Below are positions 45,074 to 60,708 of a stretch of DNA of 64,000 nt, piece by piece. The notes below the pieces were generated by a model, which saw only the letters and a list, made by a program, of their open reading frames with translations, was not told the DNA's origin and did no database searches. A program made the translations under genes and the position numbers. Numbering within the stretch: position 1 is the stretch's first letter; each line of letters starts with the position of its first letter. The DNA comes from Pseudomonas hygromyciniae (GTDB lineage: Bacteria > Pseudomonadota > Gammaproteobacteria > Pseudomonadales > Pseudomonadaceae). The DNA lies in contig NZ_CP070506.1 in the NCBI RefSeq assembly GCF_016925675.1, forward strand, positions 4,834,501-4,898,500, given 5' to 3'.

Positions 45074-46333
45074 TTAGAAATTGCCTTTCACCCAGGCTTG
45101 CAGGCGCTCCAGCAACGGCGCTTTAGGCTCGTCACTGCTGTAGCTTTCGCGGCTGCCAATGCCCGACAGGGAAATGCCGTCGGTCTGCTTTTGCAGGCCG
45201 TACAACAGCAAGCCCACACCGGTGGAATAAATCGGGTTGCGCACCACGTCGCCCAGGCCCTTGACGCCATGGGGCACGCCCAGGCGGACCGGCATGTGGA
45301 AGATTTCCTCGGCCAGTTCGACCGCGCCTTCCATCTTCGAGGTGCCACCGGTCAGCACGATGCCGGCCGGGATCAAATCTTCGTAGCCACTGCGGCGCAG
45401 TTCAGCCTGGATCAGGGTGAACAGTTCGTCGTAGCGCGGCTCGACCACTTCGGCCAGGGCCTGGCGCGACAGTTCGCGCGGTGGACGATCGCCCACGCTT
45501 GGCACCTTGATGGTTTCACCGGCACCGGCCAGCTTGGCCAGGGCGCAGGCGTAGCGGATCTTGATTTCTTCGGCGTACTGGGTCGGTGTACGCAACGCCA
45601 TGGCGATGTCGTTGGTCACCTGGTCGCCGGCAATCGGGATCACGGCGGTGTGACGGATCGCACCCTCGGTGAAGATCGCGATGTCGGTGGTGCCGCCGCC
45701 GATGTCCACCAGGCACACGCCCAGTTCTTTTTCGTCGTCGGTCAGGACCGAGTAGGCCGAGGCCAGTTGCTCAAGAATGATGTCGTCGATTTCCAGGCCG
45801 CAGCGGCGCACGCATTTTTCAATGTTCTGTGCGGCATTCACGGCGCAGGTCACCACGTGGACCTTGGCTTCCAGACGTACGCCCGACATACCCAGGGGCT
45901 CACGTACGCCTTCCTGGTTATCGATCACGTAGTCCTGCGGCAGGGTGTGCAACACGCGCTGGTCAGCCGGGATCGCCACGGCCTGGGCGGCGTCAAGGAC
46001 GCGCTCAAGGTCGGCCGAGCTGACTTCACGGTCGCGGATCGCCACGATGCCGTGGGAGTTCAAGCTGCGGATGTGATTGCCCGCCACGCCGACGAACGCC
46101 GAGTGGATCCGGCAGCCGGCCATCAGTTGCGCTTCTTCGATGGCGCGCTGGATCGATTGCACAGTGGATTCGATGTTGACCACCACGCCCTTCTTCAGGC
46201 CCCGGGACGGATGCGTGCCGATACCGACGATTTCCAGCGTGCCGTCGTCCGCGACCTCGCCTACCAGCGCCACCACCTTGGAGGTGCCGATATCGAGACC
46301 GACGATCATTTTGCCGCTTTGCACGTTTGCCAT
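45074..46333 (-). CDS. ftsA: Cell-division actin homologue FtsA
   Basis: Actin-like ATPase that tethers FtsZ to the membrane and recruits late division proteins. The protein has 419 residues. The phosphate-1 loop VGLDIGTSKVVALVGE (near residue 11) and phosphate-2 VDIGGGTTDIAIF (near 205) are visible. The C-terminus LLERLQAWVKGNF is the amphipathic membrane-targeting helix. The gene begins 15 bp after ftsQ. Confidence 0.98.
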   Translation of the reverse strand: MANVQSGKMIVGLDIGTSKVVALVGEVADDGTLEIVGIGTHPSRGLKKGVVVNIESTVQSIQRAIEEAQLMAGCRIHSAFVGVAGNHIRSLNSHGIVAIRDREVSSADLERVLDAAQAVAIPADQRVLHTLPQDYVIDNQEGVREPLGMSGVRLEAKVHVVTCAVNAAQNIEKCVRRCGLEIDDIILEQLASAYSVLTDDEKELGVCLVDIGGGTTDIAIFTEGAIRHTAVIPIAGDQVTNDIAMALRTPTQYAEEIKIRYACALAKLAGAGETIKVPSVGDRPPRELSRQALAEVVEPRYDELFTLIQAELRRSGYEDLIPAGIVLTGGTSKMEGAVELAEEIFHMPVRLGVPHGVKGLGDVVRNPIYSTGVGLLLYGLQKQTDGISLSGIGSRESYSSDEPKAPLLERLQAWVKGNF

Positions 46334-46348
46334 GGGTCCTGCCTCTTC

Positions 46349-47215
46349 TTAATTCTTCGCGACAGCGGGTTGCGCTGCCGTGGGCGCAGCCGGTTCGCGC
46401 CAGCTAACGGCCAGGCCGTTGGCGTAACGCAGGTCGATGCTCGCAATGTTCGTAATCTGTTCTTTCAGGGTTTTGTCGTAGATGGCGATAAAGCGGCGCA
46501 TCTTCTCCACCAAGTGGTCGCGTCCCAGCAACAACTCGATGCCCGGGCCGGAACTGCCTGCCCCGGTGGTCAGGAACCAGCTGCCCCGCTCGCGCAATTC
46601 CAGGCGCGCAATGGAGAAGCCCAGTGGCCGCAGCATCTGGCTCAAAGCCTGGTACTGCTGCATCACTTGCTGCTGTGCCCGTTGTGGCCCGAACAACTGC
46701 GGCAAATGCTCGTAGTTGGCCAGCTCACGCGGGTTGAACGCCTGGCCCTGGTTGTTCAACAGCGCCTCGTCGCCCCAACGGGCTACAGGCAGTTGTTCTT
46801 CCAGGCGGATCGTCACTTGATCCGGCCACACGCGCCGTACTTCGGCGTGGGCAATCCACGGCATCTGTTCCAGTTCGGCACGCATGCCTGCCAGGTCGAT
46901 GGTGAAGAAGCTCGCGGCCACAAAAGGCGCGATCCGCTGCTGCACCGCTTGCTGGCTGATGTAGCTCAAGTCGCCCTGCACGCTGATCTTGGTGATCGGG
47001 CGGTCGGCATACGGCAACAGGCGCTGCGCACCTTCATAGGTACCAAAGCCCAACGCCACCAACAGCACCGGCCAGAACAGGGCCTTGAGAAAACCAAAGT
47101 TGGCTTTCGGCAGGCGCGCCGACATCGGCTCTTTAGCCACCATTCGACTGGCACCACGCGGCACCGGCTTGCGGCCGGGAGCGGGTTGCTGATGACGAAG
47201 CGATGCGCCTTGCAT
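46349..47215 (-). CDS. ftsQ: Cell-division protein FtsQ
   Basis: Bitopic divisome protein that links early and late assembly. With the ATG at 47215 it has 288 residues: a basic cytosolic tail (residues 1-40), one membrane helix (about 45-62), a POTRA domain (starting [14 protein letters not shown]) and a beta domain. The start is supported by GAGGT 7 bases upstream and lies 4 bp after the ddlB stop; upstream ATGs at 47239 and 47251 lie inside ddlB and have no site. The C-terminal Ala/Pro-rich end is probably disordered. Confidence 0.96.
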   Translation of the reverse strand: MQGASLRHQQPAPGRKPVPRGASRMVAKEPMSARLPKANFGFLKALFWPVLLVALGFGTYEGAQRLLPYADRPITKISVQGDLSYISQQAVQQRIAPFVAASFFTIDLAGMRAELEQMPWIAHAEVRRVWPDQVTIRLEEQLPVARWGDEALLNNQGQAFNPRELANYEHLPQLFGPQRAQQQVMQQYQALSQMLRPLGFSIARLELRERGSWFLTTGAGSSGPGIELLLGRDHLVEKMRRFIAIYDKTLKEQITNIASIDLRYANGLAVSWREPAAPTAAQPAVAKN

Positions 47216-47219
47216 GGTC

Positions 47220-49631
<2,412 letters not shown>

Positions 49632-49639
<8 letters not shown>

Positions 49640-50702
49640 GGGCCACCTCCAGGCAGATATCGACCACGCTGCGGGTGGCGTCGGGTTTGGCCAGGCGGCT
49701 TGCGGTGCTCGCCATGCTGTTCAGTCGTTCGGGTTGCATCAAAACCTCAGTCAGGCGTGCAGCCAGATCGGCGGCGCCAGTCGTTCTTTGCGGCAGCAGG
49801 AAGGCAGCGCCCTCTGCGGCCAAATATTCGGCGTTGCGGGTCTGGTGATCGTCAATCGCATGGGGCAATGGCACCAGCAAGGACGGCAGACCGGCAGCAG
49901 CCAGTTCACTGACGGTCAACGCACCTGCGCGACAGACCACCAGGTCGGCCCAGCCATAGGCATGGGCCATGTCTTTGATAAAGGGCTCTACCGTCGCCTC
50001 GACACCAGCCTCGCGATAGCGGGCGGCAGTCACTTCATCGTGGTTTTTGCCAGCCTGGTGGAAGATCTCGGGACGCAGTTCCACCGGCAGTTGCGCCAGC
50101 GCTTCTGGCAGCAATTTGTTCAACGGCTCGGCGCCCAGGCTTCCGCCCAGGATCAGCAGATGCGCCTTGCGCCCGGCCAGGGCCTGGCGGGCAATGTCCA
50201 TGAACAATTCGGTACGCACCGGGTTGCCGGTTGTACGCCGCTTGTCCATGGCCGCAAACGTATTCGGGAACGCCTCGCAGACCCGCGCCGCCAATGGCGC
50301 CAACAAACGGTTGGCAGTACCTGCCACGGCATTTTGTTCGTGGACGATCACCGGTACACCGCTCAACCGTGCAGCGACGCCGCCCGGGCCGGTGACGTAG
50401 CCACCAAAGCCCAGCACACACACAGGCTTCAGCTCGCGGATGACCTTGCGCGCCTGCCACACCGCCTTGAGCAACACGAACGGTGCCTTGAGCAGGGACA
50501 ATTTGCTCTTGCCGCGCAGGCCGCTGACATTGATCAGGTGCAGGCGCAAACCGGCCGCCGGGACCAATTCATTTTCAATGCCACGGGGCGTACCCAGCCA
50601 ATGCACGGTGTAGCCACGGGCCTGGAACTCACGGGCACAGGCCAGCGCCGGGAACACGTGGCCGCCGGTACCGCCGGCCATGATCAGTACGTTAGCGCCC
50701 AT
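49632..50702 (-). CDS. murG: Lipid II synthase MurG (GlcNAc transferase)
   Basis: Membrane-associated family-28 glycosyltransferase turning lipid I into lipid II. With the ATG at 50702 the protein has 356 residues, starting [21 protein letters not shown] with the family's glycine-rich loop; a second G-loop is in [13 protein letters not shown]. Longer readings upstream would lie inside ftsW and are rejected. The start overlaps the ftsW end by 11 bp. Confidence 0.97.
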
Positions 50703-51915
50703 GGGTCGGCTCCTCGGCAAAATCGCTCTCGCTGAATTCCATCTCTTCGCTGCCCAAGTGGGTTCGACTCTCCCATTCGATACGCAGCAACAAGCCCAGA
50801 CAGGCACAGCAGATCACCAACGAGCTGCCGCCGTAGCTGAGAAACGGCAAGGTCAGGCCCTTGGTCGGCAGCAAGCCGACGTTCACGCCGATGTTGATCA
50901 GGAACTGGCCGATCCACAGGAAGGCCAGGCCGTACGCGACATAGGCAGCAAAGAATTGCTTGGCTTTCTCCGCCCACAGGCCGATGTACATGGCCCGCAC
51001 GCAGACGAACACGAACAGCCCGACGGTGGCCAGGGAACCGACCACGCCCAACTCTTCGGCGAGTACCGAGAACACGAAGTCGGTATGGGCTTCCGGCAGG
51101 TAGAACTGCTTCTGCACACTGTTGCCCAGGCCCACGCCCAGCCACTCGCCGCGACCGAAGGCAATCAGCGCCTGGGTCAACTGGTAGCCGGAACCGAACT
51201 GGTCGGACCACGGGTCGGTAAAAGTGATCAGTCGCGCCATACGGTAGGGTTGCGCCTGCACCAGGATCGTCACGGCCGCCACGGCCAGCCCGACCATCAG
51301 GGCAAAGCGGAACAAGCCCACCCCGCCAAGGAACAGCATCGCGGCAGCGGCGCCCATCATCACGACGGTGGCGCCGAAGTCCGGTTCCATCAGCAACAGG
51401 CCCGCCATGGGCAGCAGCACGATGAAGGGCTTGAAGAAGCCCATCCAGCTTTCCCGCACTTCTTTCTGACGACGCACCAGGTAACCGGCCAGGTAAATCA
51501 CCACGAAGACCTTGGCGATTTCCGAGGGCTGCACGTTGAAGGCACCGAAGCCGATCCAACGCATCGAACCGTTCACTTCGCGGCCGATGCCAGGGACGAT
51601 CACCATCACCAGCAGGCCAAAGGCACCGATCAGCATCAGCCAACCCAGGCGCTGCCAGGTGGCGATAGGAATCATCATGGTGACGACGCAGGCGCCGAGG
51701 CCGATCACCAGGTAAATCAGGTGGCGAATCATGTGGTACAGGGTGTTGCCCGACTGTACCGCGGCCACTTCCGAGGAAGCCGAGGTGATCATCACCAGGC
51801 CCAGGCCCAGCAATGCCAGGCAACCGGCGAGCATCGGGAAGTCGAGGTCGATCCCGCGCCCGGTGATGATCGGCGATGGGTACGGCTTGATGATGTTCTT
51901 CAGGTCCAGACTCAT
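50692..51915 (-). CDS. ftsW: Septal peptidoglycan glycosyltransferase FtsW
   Basis: SEDS-family polytopic membrane protein that polymerises lipid II at the septum with FtsI. With the ATG at 51915 it has 407 residues and about ten helices. Conserved SEDS segments are present: NVQPSEIAK, MEPDFGATVV and GLTLPFLSYGGSS. The start overlaps the murD stop (ATGA). A charged C-terminal tail ([20 protein letters not shown]) is typical of Pseudomonas. Confidence 0.97.
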   Translation of the reverse strand: MSLDLKNIIKPYPSPIITGRGIDLDFPMLAGCLALLGLGLVMITSASSEVAAVQSGNTLYHMIRHLIYLVIGLGACVVTMMIPIATWQRLGWLMLIGAFGLLVMVIVPGIGREVNGSMRWIGFGAFNVQPSEIAKVFVVIYLAGYLVRRQKEVRESWMGFFKPFIVLLPMAGLLLMEPDFGATVVMMGAAAAMLFLGGVGLFRFALMVGLAVAAVTILVQAQPYRMARLITFTDPWSDQFGSGYQLTQALIAFGRGEWLGVGLGNSVQKQFYLPEAHTDFVFSVLAEELGVVGSLATVGLFVFVCVRAMYIGLWAEKAKQFFAAYVAYGLAFLWIGQFLINIGVNVGLLPTKGLTLPFLSYGGSSLVICCACLGLLLRIEWESRTHLGSEEMEFSESDFAEEPTHGR

Positions 51916-53258
51916 GCCAAGCCCTCCACGGCACGGGCGAACAACTGGCCGCGCTCTTCGTAGTTCTTGAACATGTCGAAACTGGCGCACGCCGGCGACA
52001 GCAGCACGGCATCGCCGGGCTGGGTCAGGGCACGGCATTGGGCGATGGCATCATCCAGTGAGGTGGCGCGCACTTGCGGCACAGCGTCACCCAGGGCGGC
52101 GGCGATCAAGTCGCTGTCACGGCCCATCAACACCACAGCGCGGCAATGGGCAGCCACCGGGCCCTTGAGGTCCTTGAAGTCGGCACCTTTGCCATCGCCA
52201 CCGGCGATCAGGACCAGCTTGCCTTCGATATCGGCGCCCAGGCCTTCAATGGCGGCCAGTGCCGCACCGACATTGGTGGCCTTGGAATCGTTGTAGTAGC
52301 TCACGCCGTCCAGGTCTCGCACCCACTGGCAGCGGTGTTCAAGGCCGGCAAAGGTGCGCAGGCTCGACAGCATCGCGTCGAACGGCAAGCCGACCGCATG
52401 CCCCAACGCCAAGGCCGCCAGGGCATTGGACTGGTTATGGGCGCCACGGATCTTCAGTTCACGTACCGGCATCAGGTTCTGGAATTCGAAGGCCAGGTAT
52501 TTCTCGCCATTCTCTTCACGGATACCAAAGGCCTTGAAATCGGGTTTGCTCAGGCCGAAGGTCCAGCATGGCAGGCCTTCACCCATCAACGGACGGCTCA
52601 AGGCATCTTGGCGGTTGACCACCACTTGCCGCGCACCCCGGAAGATCCGGTGCTTGGCCAGGTGATAAGCCGGCAGGCCGCTGTAGCGGTCCATATGGTC
52701 TTCGCTGACGTTCAACACGGTGGCCACTTCGGCGCCGAGGTGATCGGTAGTCTCCAGCTGGAAGCTCGACAGCTCCATGACGTACAGCTCGATATCGTCG
52801 CTGAGCAAATCCAGCGCCGGCGTACCGAGGTTACCGCCCACGGCCACGCGCTTGCCGGCCGCAGCCGCCATTTCGCCGACCAGGGTGGTGACGGTGCTCT
52901 TGGCGTTGGAGCCGCTGATCGCCACGATAGGCGCCTTGGCGTTACGCGCAAACAGCTCGATATCCCCAGACATCTTCACCCCACGCGCCGCTGCCGCTTG
53001 CAGGGCCGGGGTCGCCAGGGCCAGGCCGGGGCTCACGTAGAGCTCGTCGGCACGGCATAGAAACTCGACATCCAACTCGCCACAACGCACTTCCACGTGC
53101 GGGTAGTCACGGCGCAGCGTGACCAGCTCCGGTGGATTTTCCCGCGTATCGGCCACGGCAAACGACGTGCCCCGGTTCGCCAGGAAGCGAACCAGGGACA
53201 TGCCGCTCTTGCCGAGGCCGACAACGATGCGGAAGTGGTCTGAAGCGATCAGGGACAC
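51912..53258 (-). CDS. murD: UDP-MurNAc-L-Ala--D-glutamate ligase MurD
   Basis: Mur ligase adding D-Glu. The protein has 448 residues with the N-terminal VVGLGKSGMSLVRF and the ATP loop SGSNAKSTVTTL. The start is a GTG at 53258 with GAGGT about 8 bases upstream. It lies 6 bp after mraY and overlaps ftsW by 4 bp. Confidence 0.97.
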   Translation of the reverse strand: MSLIASDHFRIVVGLGKSGMSLVRFLANRGTSFAVADTRENPPELVTLRRDYPHVEVRCGELDVEFLCRADELYVSPGLALATPALQAAAARGVKMSGDIELFARNAKAPIVAISGSNAKSTVTTLVGEMAAAAGKRVAVGGNLGTPALDLLSDDIELYVMELSSFQLETTDHLGAEVATVLNVSEDHMDRYSGLPAYHLAKHRIFRGARQVVVNRQDALSRPLMGEGLPCWTFGLSKPDFKAFGIREENGEKYLAFEFQNLMPVRELKIRGAHNQSNALAALALGHAVGLPFDAMLSSLRTFAGLEHRCQWVRDLDGVSYYNDSKATNVGAALAAIEGLGADIEGKLVLIAGGDGKGADFKDLKGPVAAHCRAVVLMGRDSDLIAAALGDAVPQVRATSLDDAIAQCRALTQPGDAVLLSPACASFDMFKNYEERGQLFARAVEGLA

Positions 53259-53264
53259 TCGTTT

Positions 53265-54347
53265 CTACCTCAGTTTCAGGGTGGCAAGGCCAACCAGCAC
53301 AAGAATCACGGTGATGATCCAGAAACGGACGATCACCCGAGGCTCCGGCCAGCCCTTGAGTTCAAAGTGGTGATGAATCGGCGCCATGCGAAACACACGG
53401 CGGCCAGTCAACTTGAAGGACGCAACTTGGATTACCACCGACAGGGTCTCCATCACGAACACACCGCCCATGATGAACAGGACGATTTCCTGGCGCACGA
53501 TCACGGCGATGGTGCCCAGGGCCGCGCCCAGCGCCAGGGCGCCGACGTCGCCCATGAACACTTGGGCCGGATAGGTGTTGAACCACAAAAAGCCCAGGCC
53601 GGCACCGATCAGCGCGCCGCAGAACACAATCAATTCACCGGCGCCGGGTACATAAGGGATCAGCAGGTATTCGGCGAACTTCACGTTACCCGACAGGTAG
53701 CAGAAGATGCCCAGGGCGCCGCCCACCATCACTGTCGGCATGATCGCCAGGCCATCGAGGCCATCGGTCAGGTTGACCGCGTTGCTGGAGCCGACGATCA
53801 CAAAGTAAGTCAGCACCACGAAGCCAATGCCCAACGGGATGCTGGCATCCTTGAGCATCGGGAAAATCAGGGTGGTTTCTACAGCGCTGGGCGCCGTCAT
53901 ATAAAGGAAGATCGCCGCGCCCAGGCCGAACACCGACTGCCAGAAGTATTTCCAGCGACTTGGCAGGCCCTTGGAGTTCTTCTCGATCACCTTGCGATAG
54001 TCATCGACCCAGCCGATGGCGCCGAACAGCAGGGTTACCAGCAACACCACCCACACGTAGCGGTTGGCCAGGTCGGCCCAGAGCAAGGTGCTGATGCCGA
54101 TGGACGACAGGATCAACGCGCCGCCCATGGTCGGTGTGCCGGACTTGGACAAGTGCGACTGCGGGCCGTCATTGCGCACAGACTGGCCGATCTGCAGGTT
54201 TTGCAGAGTACGGATCATCCATGGCCCGAGAAACAGCGACAAACACAGCGCGGTCAGCACACCCAGAATCCCGCGCAGGGTCAGGTACTGAAAGACCGCG
54301 AAGCCTTTGTGGAACTGTTGCAGATACTCAGCCAGCAGCAGCAGCAT
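53265..54347 (-). CDS. mraY: Phospho-MurNAc-pentapeptide transferase MraY
   Basis: Polytopic enzyme making lipid I from UDP-MurNAc-pentapeptide and undecaprenyl phosphate. With the ATG at 54347 it has 360 residues and about ten helices. Signature aspartates are seen in GWVDDYRKV and [10 protein letters not shown]. The start overlaps the murF stop by one base (TAATG). An upstream extension to 54374 is inside murF and is not needed. Confidence 0.98.
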   Translation of the reverse strand: MLLLLAEYLQQFHKGFAVFQYLTLRGILGVLTALCLSLFLGPWMIRTLQNLQIGQSVRNDGPQSHLSKSGTPTMGGALILSSIGISTLLWADLANRYVWVVLLVTLLFGAIGWVDDYRKVIEKNSKGLPSRWKYFWQSVFGLGAAIFLYMTAPSAVETTLIFPMLKDASIPLGIGFVVLTYFVIVGSSNAVNLTDGLDGLAIMPTVMVGGALGIFCYLSGNVKFAEYLLIPYVPGAGELIVFCGALIGAGLGFLWFNTYPAQVFMGDVGALALGAALGTIAVIVRQEIVLFIMGGVFVMETLSVVIQVASFKLTGRRVFRMAPIHHHFELKGWPEPRVIVRFWIITVILVLVGLATLKLR

Positions 54348-55717
54348 TAATGTTTCTCCGTACTTGAGCCACACAAGGCCGCGACGACGTTTTCCATCAC
54401 CGCGCTGCGCGATCCCTTGATCAAAATGGTTGTGTGTTTGTCTTGTTCGGCCATACCCAGCGCCTGGATCAATTCAGCCTGGGTCGCGAAATGCCGCGCG
54501 CCTGCACCGAATGCGGCGACAGCGTGGGCCATGTTCGGGCCAACGGCGTAGAGCGCGTCGACTTTACCGCCGGCATAAGCACCGACTTCACGGTGGGACT
54601 GTTCGGCCCAGTCGCCCAGTTCGGCGATATCGCCCAGCACCAGGACCTTGCGACCGTCGAAGCCTTTGAGCAGGTCAATGGCCGCGCAGACCGAGGACTG
54701 GTTGGCGTTGTACGTGTCATCAATCACGCGCATGCCGTTGGTCGCCAGTTGCGCCACGGTGCGGCCCTTGACCGGCTGCACGGCGCCAAGGCCGGTGGCG
54801 ATGCCAAACAGCGACACACCCAGGGCGTAGGCGGCAGCCGCAGCGGCCAAGGCGTTGGCAACGTTATGATTGCCCAGCAGGTTCAGTTGCACATGCTCGT
54901 CACCTTGCGGGCTGTGCAGGGTAAATGCCGGGCAGCCACGGGCGTCGACGCTGATGTTCAAGGCATGGAAATCGGCCGCCGCGTTGTGCACGGCGAAGCT
55001 CAGGACCTTGCGCCCGGCGGCACGTACACGCCAGGTTTCGAAGGCTTTGTCATCGAGATTCAGGACTGCAGTGCCGGAAGCGTCCAGGCCCTCAAGGATT
55101 TCACCCTTGGCCTGGACGATCTTCTCGGGGCCGCCAAACTCGCCAACATGGGCGGTACCGGCGTTGTTGATAATGGCAACGTGGGGCCGGGTCATGGCCA
55201 CGGTGTAGGCAATTTCGCCAATGCGCGACGCGCCCAGCTCGATGACCGCCGCCGTGTGTTCCGGGGCCAGTTCGAGCAGAGTCAGCGGTGCGCCAAAATC
55301 GTTGTTGAGGTTGCCACGGGTGGCAAGCACCGGCCCGCGCGTGCGCAGGATGCCGGCGAGCAATTCCTTGACCGTGGTTTTGCCACTAGAACCTGTGATC
55401 GCCGCAACCGGGTTGGTAAACGTTGCGCGGTTAAGGGCTCCCAGTTGGCCAAGGGCCAGGCGAGTGTCGGCCACCAGCAACTGCGGCAGTGTCGAGTCAG
55501 CGACTTCACGCTGTACCAAGGCACCGACGGCACCTTTGGCAGCCACCTCATTCAAATAGTCATGCCCGTCGAAACGCGGGCCGGCCAAGGCGACAAACAG
55601 TTGCCCCGGCTTGATGTTGCGACTGTCGATGCTGACGCCGTCGAAGCTGCAATCGCTCGACAACATACGGGCAGACAAGGCCTGGGCCAGTTCGCTGAAC
55701 CGCATGGCCTTAAGCAT
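54347..55717 (-). CDS. murF: UDP-MurNAc-tripeptide--D-Ala-D-Ala ligase MurF
   Basis: Last cytosolic Mur ligase, adding the D-Ala-D-Ala made by DdlB. The protein has 456 residues with the N-terminal [20 protein letters not shown] and ATP loop [11 protein letters not shown]. The ATG at 55717 is supported by a strong GGAGGT 6 bases upstream, preferred to the ATG at 55705. It overlaps murE by 8 bp. Confidence 0.97.
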   Translation of the reverse strand: MLKAMRFSELAQALSARMLSSDCSFDGVSIDSRNIKPGQLFVALAGPRFDGHDYLNEVAAKGAVGALVQREVADSTLPQLLVADTRLALGQLGALNRATFTNPVAAITGSSGKTTVKELLAGILRTRGPVLATRGNLNNDFGAPLTLLELAPEHTAAVIELGASRIGEIAYTVAMTRPHVAIINNAGTAHVGEFGGPEKIVQAKGEILEGLDASGTAVLNLDDKAFETWRVRAAGRKVLSFAVHNAAADFHALNISVDARGCPAFTLHSPQGDEHVQLNLLGNHNVANALAAAAAAYALGVSLFGIATGLGAVQPVKGRTVAQLATNGMRVIDDTYNANQSSVCAAIDLLKGFDGRKVLVLGDIAELGDWAEQSHREVGAYAGGKVDALYAVGPNMAHAVAAFGAGARHFATQAELIQALGMAEQDKHTTILIKGSRSAVMENVVAALCGSSTEKH

Positions 55718-57172
55718 GGGTCACCTCCCACGCGGTCAAAGCGCGATCGGCCTCGACCAGATCGGAGAAGGCGTGGCGCTCGCCGTTGATTTCCTGATAG
55801 TCCTCATGGCCTTTACCGGCCAGGACCACCACGTCGTCTGCGCTGGCGCTGGCGATCAATTGGGCAATGGCTGCACCGCGACCGGCAACAAAAGTCACTT
55901 GGGAGGCGTCTTTGAAGCCTGCACGAATATCATCGAAAATCTGGCTCGGTGCTTCGCTGCGCGGGTTGTCGTCGGTGACCAGCACGCCATCGGTCAGGCG
56001 TTCGACGATTTCGGCCATCAGCGGGCGTTTGCCGCGATCACGGTCGCCACCGCAGCCGAACAGGCACAGCAACTTGCCCTTGGCGTGAGGGCGCAAGGCT
56101 TCGAGCACTTTTTCCAGGGCATCGGGGGTGTGGGCGTAATCGACCACCACCAGCGGTTGCGTCCCGCCACCCAGGCGCTGCATACGCCCGGCCGGGCCTT
56201 CGAGCTTGGGCAGTACGCGCAGGATTTCGTCCAGGGCGTAATCCAGACCCAGCAAGGCGCCGATAGCGGCGAGGACGTTGCTCAGGTTGAAGCGCCCCAG
56301 CAGTGTGCTGCGCAAGTGGTGCTCGCCCTGGGGCGTGACCAGCGTTGCGAGCACGCCTTCATCATTGAACTGTGCTTCGCGGCAATACAGGTAGGCGCTG
56401 GAATCTTCCAGGCTGTAGCTGATCAGGCGCGCTTCGCTTTTTTCTGCGGCCAGTTGGCGACCGAATGCATCGTCCAGGTTCACTACCCGGCACTTCAGGT
56501 CGGTCCAGGCGAACAGCTTGGCCTTGGCGGCGGCGTACGCCTCCATGCTGCCGTGGTAGTCCAGGTGGTCGCGGGACAGGTTGGTCATCACCGCCACGTC
56601 GAACGCCAGCGCGGTCACCCGCCCCTGATCCAGGCCGTGGGACGACACCTCCATGGCGACGGCCTTGGCCCCGGCCTTTTTCAGGTCGGCCAGGGTCGCC
56701 TGCACGGCAATCGGGTTCGGCGTGGTATGCAGGCCGCTTTGCAGCGCGCCATAGAAACCGGTGCCCAGGGTACCGACGATGCCGCAGTGCTGACCCAGCA
56801 GGTCCAGCGCCTGTGCCACCAGTTGGGTGACGCTGGTCTTGCCGTTGGTGCCAGTGACGCCAATCAGGTTGAGCTGGCGGCTCGGGTCGCCATAAAAACG
56901 CCCGGCGATATCCGACAACTGCGCCGCCAGGCCCTTGACCGGAATCAACGGCACATCGGTAATCGGTAATACAGTGGCGCCTTCGACTTCATAAGCCACG
57001 GCCGCTGCGCCGCGCTGCAAGGCGTCGGCGATATGGGCGCGGCCATCGAGCTTGCCACCCGGCACGGCCAGGAACAGGTCGCCGGCACGTACGTTGCGGC
57101 TGTCCAGGCTCAGTTCGCGAATCAACAGATCGCGGCCAGCGTGGGCGAAAATCTTGTTCAGGCTAAGAGACA

Positions 57173-57173
<1 letters not shown>
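55710..57173 (-). CDS. murE: UDP-MurNAc-L-Ala-D-Glu--meso-diaminopimelate ligase MurE
   Basis: Mur ligase adding the third peptide residue. The protein has 487 residues with ATP loop GVTGTNGKTSVTQL and the DNPR motif (DDNPRSEAP), which marks meso-diaminopimelate specificity. It starts at an ATG overlapping the ftsI stop by one base. Confidence 0.98.
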
Positions 57174-59204
<2,031 letters not shown>

Positions 59205-59208
<4 letters not shown>

Positions 59209-60152
59209 CGCAGCTTCTCCGCAACGCGCATGACGGCGCTGCGAGCACGTGGGTTGGCCTTGAGTTCAGCTTCGGAAGCGAACTGCGCTTTGCCATGGAT
59301 TTTGATTTTCGGCACAAAGGCTTCGAAACGTACCGGCAGGTTGCGCGGCAGGTTATCGGTTTCGCCCTTGACCAGGCGACGCATGAACAGTTTGACGATG
59401 CGGTCTTCCAGGGAGTGGAAGCTGATCACTACGAGGCGACCGCCCACTTCCAGGGACTCCAGGGCAGCCTCAAGGCCAGCCTCCAGGTCACCCAGTTCGT
59501 TGTTGACGTGAATGCGCAGGCCCTGGAACGCGCGGGTTGCCGGGTTCTTGCCCTTTTCCCACGCCGGGTTGGCGACTTTCAGCACTTCAGCCAGGTCGGC
59601 AGTGCGTTCGAACGGCTGGATTTCCCGGCGTTCGACCACGGCACGGGCCATGCGCCCGGCGAAACGCTCTTCGCCGTATTCCTTGAATACGCGGGTGATT
59701 TCTTCGTGGGGCGCGGTGGCGATGAACTGCGCGGCGCTGATGCCACGGCTCGGGTCCATGCGCATGTCCAGCGGGCCGTCGTTCATGAAGCTGAAGCCGC
59801 GCTCAGGGTCGTCAAGTTGCGGCGAAGACACGCCCAGGTCCAGCAAAACCCCGGCCACCTTGCCCGCCATGCCGCGCTCGGCAACTTCCGCGCCCAGCTC
59901 GGCAAAGCTACGCTGCACAACGACAAAGCGGCCGTCTTCGGCCGCTAGCGCTTGCCCGGTGGCAATCGCCTGGGGATCCTTGTCGAACCCGAGAAGTTTG
60001 CCCTCCGGACCGAGCTGGCTAAGGATCAACCGGCTGTGCCCCCCGCGCCCGAACGTGCCATCCAGATAGCAGCCATCAGGGCGCACGGCGAGAGCCTCGA
60101 CGGCTTCGTCAAGCAGCACGGTGATGTGGTTAAAGCCGCTATCAATAGTCAC
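59205..60152 (-). CDS. rsmH: 16S rRNA m4C1402 methyltransferase RsmH
   Basis: S-adenosylmethionine-dependent methyltransferase acting on N4 of C1402, the same nucleotide that RsmI (61408-62280) methylates on its ribose. The protein has 315 residues with the SAM motif [11 protein letters not shown]. The start is a GTG at 60152 overlapping the mraZ stop (GTGA). Confidence 0.97.
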
Positions 60153-60604
60153 AGGATCAAATCACGCAGTTCATCAGGCATGGCGCCCGGTTGTTGAATA
60201 GCAGCCAGGTCAGCTGCAGAAACAGCATCCCAGGCATCTTCGTCCCACAATTGGAACTTGTTCAGTTGGCCTACCAGCATCGCGCGCTTATCGAGCTTGG
60301 CGTATTCGCGCAGACGCGGTGGAACCAGGAAACGACCACTGCCATCGAGTTCGAGGTCGACGGCATTGCCAATCAGCAAACGTTGCAGACGGCGGTTTTC
60401 TTCACGTAACGAAGGCAGAGCGCGCAACTTGGTTTCAATCAACTCCCACTCATCGAGGGGGTAAACACACAAACAGGGATCAACGGCATCAATCGTGATG
60501 ATTAACTGGCCTGAACTTCGCGAAATGAGCTCGTCACGATACCGGCTCGGCATGGCGAGACGGCCTTTTGCATCGAGACTTATAGCGTTAGCTCCGCGAA
60601 ACAC
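60149..60604 (-). CDS. mraZ: Transcriptional regulator MraZ
   Basis: A 151-residue AbrB-fold DNA-binding protein made of two SpoVT-AbrB repeats (about residues 5-50 and 78-125, with [15 protein letters not shown] and [15 protein letters not shown]). It represses the dcw promoter in E. coli. The start is a GTG at 60604 with GGAG about 10 bases upstream. Its own target repeats lie immediately upstream, suggesting autoregulation. Confidence 0.96.
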   Translation of the reverse strand: MFRGANAISLDAKGRLAMPSRYRDELISRSSGQLIITIDAVDPCLCVYPLDEWELIETKLRALPSLREENRRLQRLLIGNAVDLELDGSGRFLVPPRLREYAKLDKRAMLVGQLNKFQLWDEDAWDAVSAADLAAIQQPGAMPDELRDLIL

Positions 60605-60645
60605 AGATGCGTTTCTCCAAATTTTAGCGTTTTACGTTCAAAAAA

Positions 60646-60670
60646 CCCACTTTGTGCCACTTTCCGCCAC
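60646..60670 (-). promoter_or_regulatory. Three phased MraZ boxes
   Basis: On the minus strand, GTGGC-GGAAA-GTGGC-ACAAA-GTGGG: three GTGGN repeats spaced by 5 bases, one per helical turn. A degenerate fourth (GTGTG) precedes them. They lie at or just after the predicted transcription start, upstream of mraZ. The pattern matches the known MraZ operator layout. Confidence 0.75.
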
Positions 60671-60678
60671 TTGCGCAC

Positions 60679-60708
60679 ACTATAGGAATGCGCCCACCAC
60701 ACCGTCAA
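60679..60708 (-). promoter_or_regulatory. Sigma70-like promoter of the dcw cluster
   Basis: On the minus strand, TTGACG (60703-60708) and TATAGT (60679-60684) with an 18-bp spacer, giving a start near 60672 and placing the MraZ boxes at the start site. Confidence 0.7.

Noticed and set aside
50692..52038. Longer N-terminus for FtsW and similar extensions of MurG and MraY
   Set aside because: The added residues are read from the preceding gene in another frame; the ATGs at 51915, 50702 and 54347 match the conserved N-termini.
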